Part shown: positions 41,791 to 51,323 of the stretch, in pieces
How positions within the stretch are numbered: position 1 is the stretch's first letter
Layout: the number at the start of each line of letters is the position of its first letter
Origin: Lactobacillus sp.
Lineage (GTDB): Bacteria > Bacillota > Bacilli > Lactobacillales > Lactobacillaceae
Direction of reading: 5' to 3'
NCBI GenBank assembly: GCA_030455605.1
Contig: JAKDPD010000001.1
Coordinates: forward strand, 52,363 to 116,362
DNA: 64,000 bases
Program-made: the position numbers and the translations under genes
Notes under the pieces: generated by a model
Databases searched by the model: none
What the model was told of the DNA's origin: nothing
The model's input: the letters and a program-made list of their open reading frames with translations, nothing else

Positions 41791-42713
41791 AGCTTAGCCC
41801 CCATGGCTTCAGCCACTTCTTGTGCCATAGGAATTGATGGCTGTGCACCAGAGCGCTGAACAGCAATTGATGCTGCTCTGCTAGCAATGATTGCTGCCTC
41901 TTTCATATTCCCAAAGTCAGCATCTAAGTGCCCAGCTAAATACCCCAAGAAGGTATCGCCAGCGCCAGTCGTATCCACGACGGCCACTTTAAAGGCTGGC
42001 ACAAATGCCTGTTGTCCTTGAACTGAGAAATAACTACCACGTGCACCATTGGTAATTAGGACATTGGCGACGCCCGATTCCTGCAAGGCTTGACAACTTT
42101 TTGCCAGCGAAGCTTCATCACTAATTTCCACCCCAGTAATGGCCGCAGCTTCAGTCTCATTAGGTGTAATAAAATCGGCGACTGCTAGTAGCTCAGCCGG
42201 AATCTTCCGCTCAGCTGGCGCTGGATTTAACATGGTCACTTTGCCAGCCGCTTTAGCAATCTTAAATGCTGCTAAGGTGACTGCTAGCGGAATTTCAAAT
42301 TGCGCTAGCACCACATCGGCAGCTACAATAACGTCTTGCGCTGCTGTAACATCAGCTTCAGTTAAGCTGTAGTTGGCGCCATGATCAAGCACAATATTAT
42401 TTTGACCACTCGCATCCAAGTTAATATACGCATGACCCGTATTCGTTCGCGGCGTCGTCTGCACATATTCGGTATTCACACCGCATGCCCGGAGTTGTCT
42501 GAGCATAAACTCACCATCAGCATCTTCACCAATTCGGCTGATGAAATAAGTTTCGGCCCCACTTTTAGCAGCTGCAATCGCCTGATTAGCACCTTTGCCA
42601 CCACCAGCTGTGGTAACCTTTTTGGCATTAATCGTCTCACCCGGTTTGGGAAAATTAGCCACATGAAGGGTGGTATCCACATTGCTAGAACCAATCACTA
42701 CAATCTTTTGCAT
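41787..42713 (-). CDS. rbsK: Ribokinase
   Basis: GGGKGANQAIAAAKSGA, VDTTGAGDTFLGYLA. Confidence 0.95.
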   Translation of the reverse strand: MQKIVVIGSSNVDTTLHVANFPKPGETINAKKVTTAGGGKGANQAIAAAKSGAETYFISRIGEDADGEFMLRQLRACGVNTEYVQTTPRTNTGHAYINLDASGQNNIVLDHGANYSLTEADVTAAQDVIVAADVVLAQFEIPLAVTLAAFKIAKAAGKVTMLNPAPAERKIPAELLAVADFITPNETEAAAITGVEISDEASLAKSCQALQESGVANVLITNGARGSYFSVQGQQAFVPAFKVAVVDTTGAGDTFLGYLAGHLDADFGNMKEAAIIASRAASIAVQRSGAQPSIPMAQEVAEAMGAKL

Positions 42714-42825
42714 CTCTCTTAGCTCCTCTAATAAATCCTGCCCTCATTATAGCAAATCCTATCGGTCAAACGGTACTGACTGCTCAACTTTCCTAAATAC
42801 TCCTGTCAACCGCCCTCCTGCTGGG

Positions 42826-43296
42826 TTAAGTTAAACGGTAATAAATCTTCGTTTGATCAAGCTGCAACTGCGCATACAATTGCGCGAGTACTTGATTAAA
42901 ATGCTGAATACGCTCGCCCTCATCTTTTCCCTTTAAGGTGGTCGCTAAATCTGCCATCAGCTGCTGATTGGCAGCTTGATATAAAGCCGGTCGTAATTCA
43001 GACTGGCCGCTTTGTGCTAGCAAGGCCTGAAAACTCAAATGCGAAGCTTGTGGCAAAAAGTATAATTGCGGATCAAAACTCAGCTGATAGCTATAATGCG
43101 CTAAGCCATCAACTGGCTGCTGCACATTGAGAAATAACACAAATTCATGTGGTGTCAATTGCTGCGTAATGGTTTTGAACCGAATCCAATTCGTAAAGAA
43201 GTCATAAAAATCACCATAAAAATCATCGGTAAAGTGGTCTAGTGCTGGACTAGCTACCTCAATTGTTTGTGCTTTTAACCACGCTGTTTGATCCAT
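42826..43296 (-). CDS. Hypothetical protein (track ORF starts 43320)
   Basis: ORF with RBS-like AGGAAG upstream of ATG at 43296. Confidence 0.5.
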   Translation of the reverse strand: MDQTAWLKAQTIEVASPALDHFTDDFYGDFYDFFTNWIRFKTITQQLTPHEFVLFLNVQQPVDGLAHYSYQLSFDPQLYFLPQASHLSFQALLAQSGQSELRPALYQAANQQLMADLATTLKGKDEGERIQHFNQVLAQLYAQLQLDQTKIYYRLT

Positions 43297-43444
43297 GCCA
43301 CTTCCTCCTAGCTCATTCAATCAACTCCGGCGATGTGTTCCCTAAACCCATTCGCCTTGAAAACTTATTCCTATTTTACCGCTAAATATTGGTATTCTGC
43401 TCAAACTAAAGTAAAATAACTGTTGGTGTAATAAGGAGAAGAAC

Positions 43445-44095
43445 ATGTCGAAACTCAAACAGCCAGTTATTATCGGCATTACCGGCGGCTCCGGATCAGG
43501 GAAAACCACGATTGCCCATGAAATTGCGGCCCAAATTCATGATAACGATCATGTGATTATGATTACCCAAGATGCCTATTATCGGGCTAATGATGCTATG
43601 CCAATGTCAGCCCGTCAGCAAATCAACTATGACCATCCTGACGCATTTGATACCCCATTATTGGTGCATCAAATTGATCAATTGGTTCATCGGCAGGCAA
43701 TTGAAATGCCCATCTACGATTTTACACAGCACAATCGTAGCGACCAGACGATTCATGTCGATCCAGCAGATATTATTATCCTAGAAGGCATTCTGGTTTT
43801 AGCTAATGAAGAACTACGTGGCCTCATGGATATCAAAATTTACGTCGATACCGATGATGATATTCGCTTCATTCGGCGTTTAACCCGTGACCTCAAGGAA
43901 CGTGGGCGCTCGCTTGACTCAGTGATTAAACAGTACTTGGCCACTGTTAAGCCGATGTACCATCAGTTCATTGAGCCGACTAAACGTTATGCTGATATTA
44001 TTGTCCCTGAAGGTGGCGCTAATAATGTTGCCATTGATATGCTCACAACTAAAGTGCGGTCCATTCTTGACCATAATCAGGACGAAGACAACTGA
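43445..44095 (+). CDS. udk: Uridine kinase
   Basis: IIGITGGSGSGKTTIA, DAYYRAND, YDHPDAFDT. Confidence 0.96.
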   Translation: MSKLKQPVIIGITGGSGSGKTTIAHEIAAQIHDNDHVIMITQDAYYRANDAMPMSARQQINYDHPDAFDTPLLVHQIDQLVHRQAIEMPIYDFTQHNRSDQTIHVDPADIIILEGILVLANEELRGLMDIKIYVDTDDDIRFIRRLTRDLKERGRSLDSVIKQYLATVKPMYHQFIEPTKRYADIIVPEGGANNVAIDMLTTKVRSILDHNQDEDN

Positions 44096-44115
44096 CATAC
44101 CGCTTTTTAACCAAC

Positions 44116-44149
44116 AAAAAAAGGACGCCTCACTAGTAGGTGTCCTTTT
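44116..44149. terminator. Intrinsic terminator
   Basis: AAAAAAAGGACGCCTCACTAGTAGGTGTCCTTTT. Confidence 0.8.
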
Positions 44150-44159
44150 ATTCGTCTGA

Positions 44160-44741
44160 TTAGTCTTCAACACGCGGTTTCAGGCTCTTTTCAAACAACT
44201 CGGTGACCAATTTAATCAGTACCCCATCAAAGAGGAGTGATGAAACGAGTCCGGTGAAAAACATCACCAGTTGCAAGCTCAATTTATATTGGCCCCAACC
44301 ATACATGAAGTAAGATGAGAAGAAGCCACCAAAGTGAGCCCCAACGGCCCCAATTAACACGCTGGTCCAAGAGAAGCGTTGGTAGCGTTCCTTCTTAGGA
44401 AAGAAACCAATCTCATTTGGTAAACCTTGGCAGATCCCAGAAATAAGCGTGGCAGCACCCCACTGACCGCCCATGGCAGCTTCAACAATGGAGGCTAGCA
44501 ATTCGCCAATCGTACCTGAACCAATGGTTGGCACAAAGTAGATTGCCAGTGGCGCTGCCATATACCATAAACCTGAAAAGATGGTGTCAACTGCTGGCGC
44601 AAAACCAGTTGGCGTGAGTAGCAACTTAATGGCATTATAAGCACTGTTAAAACCATAGGCATAGATCACACCCATGATAATCCCAATCAGTGCAATCAAA
44701 ATAATCGACTTAACATGCCATTTTGATGAACGTACAAACAT
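44160..44741 (-). CDS. YkoE-like ECF transporter S component (thiamine/HMP); track ORF start 44861 lies in the riboswitch
   Basis: Polytopic protein beginning MFVRSSKWHVKSIILIALIGIIMGVIYAYGFNSAYN; TPP riboswitch upstream. Confidence 0.8.
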   Translation of the reverse strand: MFVRSSKWHVKSIILIALIGIIMGVIYAYGFNSAYNAIKLLLTPTGFAPAVDTIFSGLWYMAAPLAIYFVPTIGSGTIGELLASIVEAAMGGQWGAATLISGICQGLPNEIGFFPKKERYQRFSWTSVLIGAVGAHFGGFFSSYFMYGWGQYKLSLQLVMFFTGLVSSLLFDGVLIKLVTELFEKSLKPRVED

Positions 44742-44797
44742 AAAAAAAACTCCCTCTATGCATAAAGTCAGAAGAAGTCCAAAAAAGCTTTGATAAT

Positions 44798-44875
44798 GGC
44801 ACTTTCCTCTCGCAAGAATTATCTTGTTCAGGTTCAAAGGGTATTTCTCAGCTACTAGCACCCCTAGTGACTTAA
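44798..44875 (-). promoter_or_regulatory. TPP (THI-element) riboswitch
   Basis: Minus strand ...CTAGGGGTGCTAGTAGCTGAGAAATACCCTTTGAACCTGAACAAGATAATTCTTGCGAGAGGAAAGTG, with conserved CTGAGA, ATACCCTTTGAACCTGA. Confidence 0.92.
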
Positions 44876-45001
44876 CACGTAATTATTTAGTTACTTAGCC
44901 ATTATAGCAAAAAATTAACTTGATAGGGGAAAATTCGTTCGAAAACCAGCAACACCCAAAATAGCGTAAAATAGAAGCACTGTGACTGGAGGCACAACTG
45001 T

Positions 45002-46210
45002 ATGGAACCACAAAAACCAATTTGGAAACGTAATATTCATTTTTTAGCCCTAGCGGTCTTTATTGCCGGACTTGCCTTTTCAGAGTTTATGCCCTTTTTA
45101 GCGCTCTATATTGAAACGCTAGGGCATTTCAACCATCAATTACTCAATTTTTGGTCTGGGCTCATTTATGCGAGCATGTTCGTCGTCTCAGCCCTCGTTT
45201 CTCCTTGGTGGGGAAAACTCGCTGACCGCTACGGCCGCCGCCCGATGATTTTGCGTGCAGGACTGGGAATGGCCATTGTGTTATCACTCATGGGTGCCGT
45301 GAACAATGTCTGGCAATTACTCGTCTTGCGGCTCTTGCAAGGATTCTTTTCCGGCTTTATTTCTAATTGTAATGCGCTGATTGCCACTGAAACGCCGAAA
45401 CAACATGCCGGCCAAGCCTTAGGTTTCATGGCTTCCAGTGTGACGGCTGGCACGCTACTGGGACCCTTTTTAGGCGGCTTTATTGCGTCATTTCTGGGCT
45501 ACCGTTTCACATTTTTCGTCACTGGTGGTTTGCTCTTTATTAGCTTCTTGTTAACGTTGCGTTACGTCCACGAAGAAGGCTTCAAGCCAATTAGTAAAGC
45601 TGACACCCCCAGCTTTCAAACGGTAGTGCAGCAGCTGCGCTCACCCCAACTCATTGCTGGCTTGCTGCTCACCACCCTGATTATTCAAGCCGCTAATAGC
45701 TCAATCAACCCTATCGTGTCGCTCTTTGTCCGCGAACTGATGCACCACACTGGTAACATTGTCCTGATTGCGGGCCTAGTCGCAGCGCTTCCTGGCATTT
45801 CCAACTTTTTAGTCGCATCACGGCTAGGTGCCTTAGGCGATGAAGTTGGGACCCAAAAAATCATCCTATCCGGTTTCATCGCTGCCAGCGTGCTTTTCTT
45901 TGCAACTGCTTTGGTACAAAATGTTTACCAATTGGGGAGTTTACGTTTTCTCATTGGTTTTAGCGATGCCTGTTTATTTCCACAAGTGCAAACTTTATTG
46001 AGCAAGAACGCCCCGGAGCAGCTAACTGGGCGCCTGTTTTCTTGGAACCAATCTGCGATGTGTATTGGTAATATTGCCGGTCCACTGCTGGGATCAACCA
46101 TTTCTGGTGCTTTCAACTATAGTAGCGTTTTTCTACTAACTGGGCTGATGGTCGTCATCAATCTACTACTATTTCGCAGCAACGTCATGAAGCACCTACC
46201 TAAGCATTGA
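45002..46210 (+). CDS. MFS transporter (drug efflux-like)
   Basis: 12-TM pattern, GKLADRYGRRPMIL motif A. Confidence 0.88.
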   Translation: MEPQKPIWKRNIHFLALAVFIAGLAFSEFMPFLALYIETLGHFNHQLLNFWSGLIYASMFVVSALVSPWWGKLADRYGRRPMILRAGLGMAIVLSLMGAVNNVWQLLVLRLLQGFFSGFISNCNALIATETPKQHAGQALGFMASSVTAGTLLGPFLGGFIASFLGYRFTFFVTGGLLFISFLLTLRYVHEEGFKPISKADTPSFQTVVQQLRSPQLIAGLLLTTLIIQAANSSINPIVSLFVRELMHHTGNIVLIAGLVAALPGISNFLVASRLGALGDEVGTQKIILSGFIAASVLFFATALVQNVYQLGSLRFLIGFSDACLFPQVQTLLSKNAPEQLTGRLFSWNQSAMCIGNIAGPLLGSTISGAFNYSSVFLLTGLMVVINLLLFRSNVMKHLPKH

Positions 46211-46260
46211 CAATTCATCCAAAAACGAGTACTTTAGTGCTAAATATGTGATGACCTTTA

Positions 46261-46360
46261 AAATAGTCCCGTGAGGCTGGGAAGGAAATCGAAGCTACGC
46301 TAATCTTAATTAGCATCTGCAGAGACTACTAGGAGCCGATCCTGATAGTCTTTTTTTCTT
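46261..46360 (+). promoter_or_regulatory. PyrR-binding attenuator leader for uracil permease
   Basis: TAGTCCCGTGAGGCTGGGAAGGAA matches the PyrR-binding loop; followed by terminator hairpin AGACTACTAGGAGCCGATCCTGATAGTCTTTTTTT. Confidence 0.88.
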
Positions 46361-46389
46361 CAGTCATCCCATGATGAGAGGAGTTAGTC

Positions 46390-47694
46390 ATGAGTCAATC
46401 AAATTTTCACAACGACGATGCGATTTTCGACGTCTACGAAAAACCGCCGTTAGGTGAAGGCATCCTGCTGTCCCTGCAGCATATGTTTGCAATGTTCGGT
46501 TCTACCGTTCTAGTGCCAATTTTAGTGGGGATCAACCCGAGTATTGCCTTAATGGCATCAGGCGTGGGGACCTTAGTCCACATGATCTGTACTAAATTCA
46601 AAATTCCAGCCTATTTAGGCTCAAGTTTTGCCTTTATTGCCACCATGCAGGCCCTGATGAAAACCGACGGCTATCCGGCAATTGCCCAAGGGGCGATTGC
46701 TTCAGGGCTTGTCTATGTGATTGTGGCCTTCATTATTCACAAGGTCGGCTCCGCTTGGGTGAGCAAGGTACTACCGCCAATTGTGGTCGGTCCCATCGTT
46801 ATGGTGATTGGACTGTCGCTTGCCGCTACAGCTTCTAATGACGCCATGATGCATGGCACGCACTATGATTTAAATTACTTTGCGGTCGCAATTTTTACAT
46901 TACTGGCAACGCTCATTTTCCAAATGTACTTTAAAGGTTTTGCTAGCCTAATTGCGATTATGCTTGGCCTAATTTGCGGTTATCTATTGGCTTGTTTACT
47001 AGGAATTGTCAATTTTACGCCGGTCCTAAAAGCCAGTTGGATTTCAATCCCATCTTTTGAAGTGCTAGGGCTGAGCTATTCTTTCAAATGGTATCCTGCA
47101 GCGATTCTAACGATGGCACCAATTGCCTTTGTCACCATGACGGAACATATGGGCCATATTATGGTCATTGATTCACTGACTAAGCGAGACTTCTTTAAAG
47201 ATCCCGGGCTTCATCGCACCATGCTAGGTGATGGTCTCTCCACGATTGTTGCTGGCTTTATTGGTGGGCCACCAACCACCTCTTATGGTGAAAACATTGG
47301 GGTGCTAGCCATGACCAAAGTCCACTCCGTGTGGGTATTAGCTGGTGCGGCGTGCTTTGCGATTCTCTTCAGCTTTATTGGCAAAGTTTCAGCACTGATC
47401 CAGTCGATTCCCACTCCAGTTATTGGTGGTATTTCCTTCTTACTGTTCGGTACGATTGCCGCTAATGGGCTGAAGATTCTAGTTGATCATCAGATTGACT
47501 TCTCAGAAAAGCGCAACATGTTAATTGCTTCAATCATTCTCGTGATTGGGATTGGTGGGGCCTACTTACAGATTCGCGATTTCCAATTAACCAGTGTTGC
47601 CTTATCCACCATCTTTGGGATGCTCGCTAACTGGTTACTACCCAAACGGGCAGCTAGTGACGTCGCTCTTGACGCAAAAAAAGCTCAAAACTAA
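46390..47694 (+). CDS. pyrP: Uracil permease (NCS2 family)
   Basis: 434 aa polytopic; TEHMGHI, GGPPTTSYGENIGVLAMTKV; PyrR leader. Confidence 0.94.
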   Translation: MSQSNFHNDDAIFDVYEKPPLGEGILLSLQHMFAMFGSTVLVPILVGINPSIALMASGVGTLVHMICTKFKIPAYLGSSFAFIATMQALMKTDGYPAIAQGAIASGLVYVIVAFIIHKVGSAWVSKVLPPIVVGPIVMVIGLSLAATASNDAMMHGTHYDLNYFAVAIFTLLATLIFQMYFKGFASLIAIMLGLICGYLLACLLGIVNFTPVLKASWISIPSFEVLGLSYSFKWYPAAILTMAPIAFVTMTEHMGHIMVIDSLTKRDFFKDPGLHRTMLGDGLSTIVAGFIGGPPTTSYGENIGVLAMTKVHSVWVLAGAACFAILFSFIGKVSALIQSIPTPVIGGISFLLFGTIAANGLKILVDHQIDFSEKRNMLIASIILVIGIGGAYLQIRDFQLTSVALSTIFGMLANWLLPKRAASDVALDAKKAQN

Positions 47695-47709
47695 ACCTAG
47701 TTAACAAAC

Positions 47710-47742
47710 AAAAGCACCTGACGATTGGTCAGGTGCTTTTTT
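47710..47742. terminator. Intrinsic terminator
   Basis: AAAAGCACCTGACGATTGGTCAGGTGCTTTTTT. Confidence 0.9.
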
Positions 47743-47752
47743 AATGGCTAAA

Positions 47753-48286
47753 TTAATGTTGCCAATGTTTAGCAATAAATTGATGCCGCCCGCCGCTGAT
47801 CTCTAGCTCGTGGCGCGCCGGCTGCTTTCGATAAAAGCCTTGATGATAATCTTCCGCGAGATAAAATGGCTTGGCCGGTTCAATTTGGGTCACAATCGGT
47901 TCATCAAAGCGACCACTATTAGCCAGCGCGGTACGCGAGGTCAACGCAATTTGTCGCTGGGTTTCATCTTTGACAAAAATTACAGGGCGATAACTCGGCC
48001 CACGATCTTGAAACTGCCCCATCGCATCGGTTGGATCCGTCTGGCGCCAATAAATTTCGACCAATTCCGCATAAGAAATTTTGCTAGGATCAAACGTAAT
48101 TTTAACCGCTTCAGTATGCCCTGTTTGCTCTGTGCAAACCTCTTCATAAGTTGGATTGGGCACGTGACCACCCGTATATCCAGACTCGACCCGAATAATC
48201 CCCGGCTGTGTATCAAAGGGTTCTACCATACACCAGAAACACCCACCAGCAAAAATCGCTGTGTCAGTTGCGCTTTGTTTAGCCAT
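47753..48286 (-). CDS. msrA: Peptide methionine sulfoxide reductase A
   Basis: [32 protein letters not shown]. Confidence 0.96.
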   Translation of the reverse strand: MAKQSATDTAIFAGGCFWCMVEPFDTQPGIIRVESGYTGGHVPNPTYEEVCTEQTGHTEAVKITFDPSKISYAELVEIYWRQTDPTDAMGQFQDRGPSYRPVIFVKDETQRQIALTSRTALANSGRFDEPIVTQIEPAKPFYLAEDYHQGFYRKQPARHELEISGGRHQFIAKHWQH

Positions 48287-48330
48287 GTCCGCTTGCCCCA
48301 GCTTTCTAAATTATCATGCTACTAGTTGCA

Positions 48331-49821
48331 TTATAACGATTGAACTGGCGCTTGGCTAGTTTTCGCTTTGCGGTTCAAATGAACATTATAGTAATAATTA
48401 AAACTGGCTGCTAACACTAGCAAAAGACAGGAAACCAGCATAATATGCTGAATCCCATTATGAAAAATCGCCCGCATTGCTGGTAACAAAGATTGTGGCA
48501 ATGTTTTGGCGGTTGCAGCGTCAGACAATTTATTCATCATGTTAAGACTAATTTGATTCTGACCCCGGACGCCATTTTCCAAAGCAAAGTTCATGATCAC
48601 CCCATAAATGGCTGCCATCAAGGTTTGCGCCAAAATGCGAATAAGGTAAGAGGTTGACGTGGCTGCTGCCATGGCTTTTTGCCCAGCATCAATCTGCACC
48701 TTAACTTGTAAGCCAACGAAGATAAAACCAACGCCAATCCCTGAGAAACTACACAAGAACACCAATTGCCATAGCGGACTGTGGACCGTTAGGAAAAACA
48801 TCCCAAGCGCCGAAATCGCCATCGAGCCAATCCCCCACGAAACGAGCGCAAAAGTTGAAATTTTTTCTTGCAAACTAGAAACCGATTGACTGGCAATGAT
48901 GTTAACAATTGAGTTGGGAATCAACGCCATGCCGCCCATTAGGGCTGATAACCCGAGCAGTGCTTGCGCCCAAGTCGGCAAATAAGTATTAACCGCTAAG
49001 AAGGCGCCCCAAGTCGTCGCAAAAATCAAGAAGTCACCATTGAGCGCCTGATTTTTTAAAATGGTTAACGGCAAGACAGGATTAACTGCCTGACGCTCCG
49101 TCCAAATGAAACAAATCATGGCTACGAAGCTAGCAGCAATTAGGCCACTCACCAGCCAGCTGCTAGCAATCCCCATGAGCTGAATGCCAAGTAAAAAGCA
49201 GAGTAGGCCCAGGACCAAGTAGCTAGCACCTAACCAATCAAATTCGGCAGCAGAAGGTTCAAGTTGTGGATGATAGAAGATTGCTGCAATGACAATCGCA
49301 ATCAATCCAATTGGGATATTAATAAAGAATACCCAGTGCCAGGACAGACTATCAATAATCGTTCCCCCGACTAGCGGCCCCAAAATCGCGGCACCATTAA
49401 AACCGGCCGTTAAAACCCCTAGCATTTTGGTACGCTGTTTAATGTTGGCAATGACATAACCAACAATAATGTACGGGAGTGAGCCCATCCCGCCAGCACC
49501 AAGTCCCATTAAGAAGCGTGATAACAAGAAGAAATAGATGTTACCAGCGAGTCCTTGAAATAATGAGCCCAGAATAAATAAGACGACTGAAATTTCATAG
49601 GCTTTTTTATTACCAATCCGCTCACCAATTTTTGTCCACAAGGGAATTGAAACCGACATCCCTAACAAAAAGACCGCAACAATCCAACCCATGAATTCAA
49701 TGCCATGAAGCGCCGCTACAATCGCTGGAATCGCCGTATTAATGACCGTACTATCCAGTCCCGTCATGACGTTGCCTAAGAATAAAGCAAACATCAAATA
49801 ACTTAAGTCACGTTTAGTCAT
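48331..49821 (-). CDS. MFS transporter, DHA2 (14-TM) drug:H+ antiporter type
   Basis: LDSTVINTAIPAIVAAL motif, 14-TM pattern. Confidence 0.93.
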   Translation of the reverse strand: MTKRDLSYLMFALFLGNVMTGLDSTVINTAIPAIVAALHGIEFMGWIVAVFLLGMSVSIPLWTKIGERIGNKKAYEISVVLFILGSLFQGLAGNIYFFLLSRFLMGLGAGGMGSLPYIIVGYVIANIKQRTKMLGVLTAGFNGAAILGPLVGGTIIDSLSWHWVFFINIPIGLIAIVIAAIFYHPQLEPSAAEFDWLGASYLVLGLLCFLLGIQLMGIASSWLVSGLIAASFVAMICFIWTERQAVNPVLPLTILKNQALNGDFLIFATTWGAFLAVNTYLPTWAQALLGLSALMGGMALIPNSIVNIIASQSVSSLQEKISTFALVSWGIGSMAISALGMFFLTVHSPLWQLVFLCSFSGIGVGFIFVGLQVKVQIDAGQKAMAAATSTSYLIRILAQTLMAAIYGVIMNFALENGVRGQNQISLNMMNKLSDAATAKTLPQSLLPAMRAIFHNGIQHIMLVSCLLLVLAASFNYYYNVHLNRKAKTSQAPVQSL

Positions 49822-50054
49822 AACTTACCTTCCTAAACAACGAAAAAAGCCTTCCACCGGTTCGGCAGAAAACTTATCATGAGACCTGCTTGATATCTGT
49901 CCTTATTATAGAGATATTTAGGATTTATGCCAGCCCTTTAGGTCATTTTTCTGACAATCTTCCTTGTCACTTGTCATTAAATGTGAGAAAATGCCAACTG
50001 GTATCCAAAATAAGAGGTAGCCTGTGAGCTACAATTTTGAAAGGACAATTAAAT

Positions 50055-51296
50055 ATGCACCAATCAAGCGGTTTATTTCGTGCGATGACGTCTGACCAGA
50101 AATGGGTCATGGCATCAACAGCATCAGGGTTCACCCTAGAAAATATGGACATCATGTTTTTGAGTTTTGCACTCGCGCCCATGATAGCAAGTCTACATCT
50201 ATCTGGCGCTGCTGCAGGCTGGATCGGATCAATGACCAACCTTGGCATGTTAGTCGGGGGCTTAATTTTCGGCCTGATTGGGGACAAGCTGGGTCGTGTA
50301 AAAGCGTTTAGTTACACGATCTTTATTTTTGCCTTCGGTACGGCAGCCATGTTTTTTGCACATCAGCTCTCACTCGTTTATCTGTTCCGTTTCATTGCCG
50401 GAGTCGGTGCGGGTGGTGAGTATGGCGTCGGCATTGCCTTAATTGCTGAGAACTTTGACCAACATCAAATCGGCCGACTTTCCAGTGTGGCTGCCATCGG
50501 TGGTCAAGTGGGAGCAATCGTAGCCGCCTTAACGGCAGCTTTGATTATCCCGAGATTCGGCTGGAATGCCCTCTTCCTGATTGGTGTCTTGCCAGTAATA
50601 CTGACATTCTTTATTCGGCGCCATGTAAAAGAAAGCCCTGCGTTCCTAGCTGCCAAGCAGCACACAAAAAAAACTAACCAGCGTGTTTCAATTCGGCAAC
50701 TGTTTATCACGCCTCAAGTGGCTTGGCAAACGACCGGCTTAATGCTGATGACAATTGTGCAAATTTCGGGTTACTTTGGCCTGATGAACTGGCTACCAAC
50801 CATTGTGCAACAGCGCCAAGGTTTATCCGTTGCAGGTTCATCGCTTTGGATGATTGCGACCATTTTGGGGATGAGTCTGGGGATGGTCGTCTTTGGCACG
50901 CTACTTGATCGTATGGGGGCAAGGGTTGCCTTTACGCTCTTCTTACTTGGTAGTGCGAGTGTGATGTTCATCATCCTGATTGTCAAATCGACGCTTGGTC
51001 TCATCCTAGCTGGTGCATTGATTGGCTTCTTCTCGAACGGGATGTTCGGCGGTTACGGTGCAGTCATCAGTCTGCGCTACCCAACGGAAATTCGAGCAAC
51101 AGCCAACAGCCTGATTATGAATGTCGGCCGTGCCATTGGTGGTTTCTCTTCTGTAGCCATTGGCTGGCTCATGGATCACTACAACCTAAGCATCACGATG
51201 GCTTGCCTAGCTGGGATGTATCTCATCAGTTGCCTAGTTTTGCAATTGCTTCCTGGCTTACGCCACACCCAACTGGCCCAAAACAGTTTAAATTAA
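50055..51296 (+). CDS. MFS transporter (track ORF starts 50037)
   Basis: GLIGDKLGRVKAF, RFIAGVGAGGEYGVGIALIAE. Confidence 0.9.
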   Translation: MHQSSGLFRAMTSDQKWVMASTASGFTLENMDIMFLSFALAPMIASLHLSGAAAGWIGSMTNLGMLVGGLIFGLIGDKLGRVKAFSYTIFIFAFGTAAMFFAHQLSLVYLFRFIAGVGAGGEYGVGIALIAENFDQHQIGRLSSVAAIGGQVGAIVAALTAALIIPRFGWNALFLIGVLPVILTFFIRRHVKESPAFLAAKQHTKKTNQRVSIRQLFITPQVAWQTTGLMLMTIVQISGYFGLMNWLPTIVQQRQGLSVAGSSLWMIATILGMSLGMVVFGTLLDRMGARVAFTLFLLGSASVMFIILIVKSTLGLILAGALIGFFSNGMFGGYGAVISLRYPTEIRATANSLIMNVGRAIGGFSSVAIGWLMDHYNLSITMACLAGMYLISCLVLQLLPGLRHTQLAQNSLN

Positions 51297-51323
51297 ACCA
51301 AATAAAAAAACAGCTAGTTACGA

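Noticed and set aside
47810-48325. 171-aa plus-strand ORF opposite msrA
   Set aside because: Antisense to an intact msrA; no RBS or domain evidence
49967-50287. 106-aa minus-strand ORF over the MFS transporter start
   Set aside because: Overlaps the start of a clear MFS gene; composition-driven
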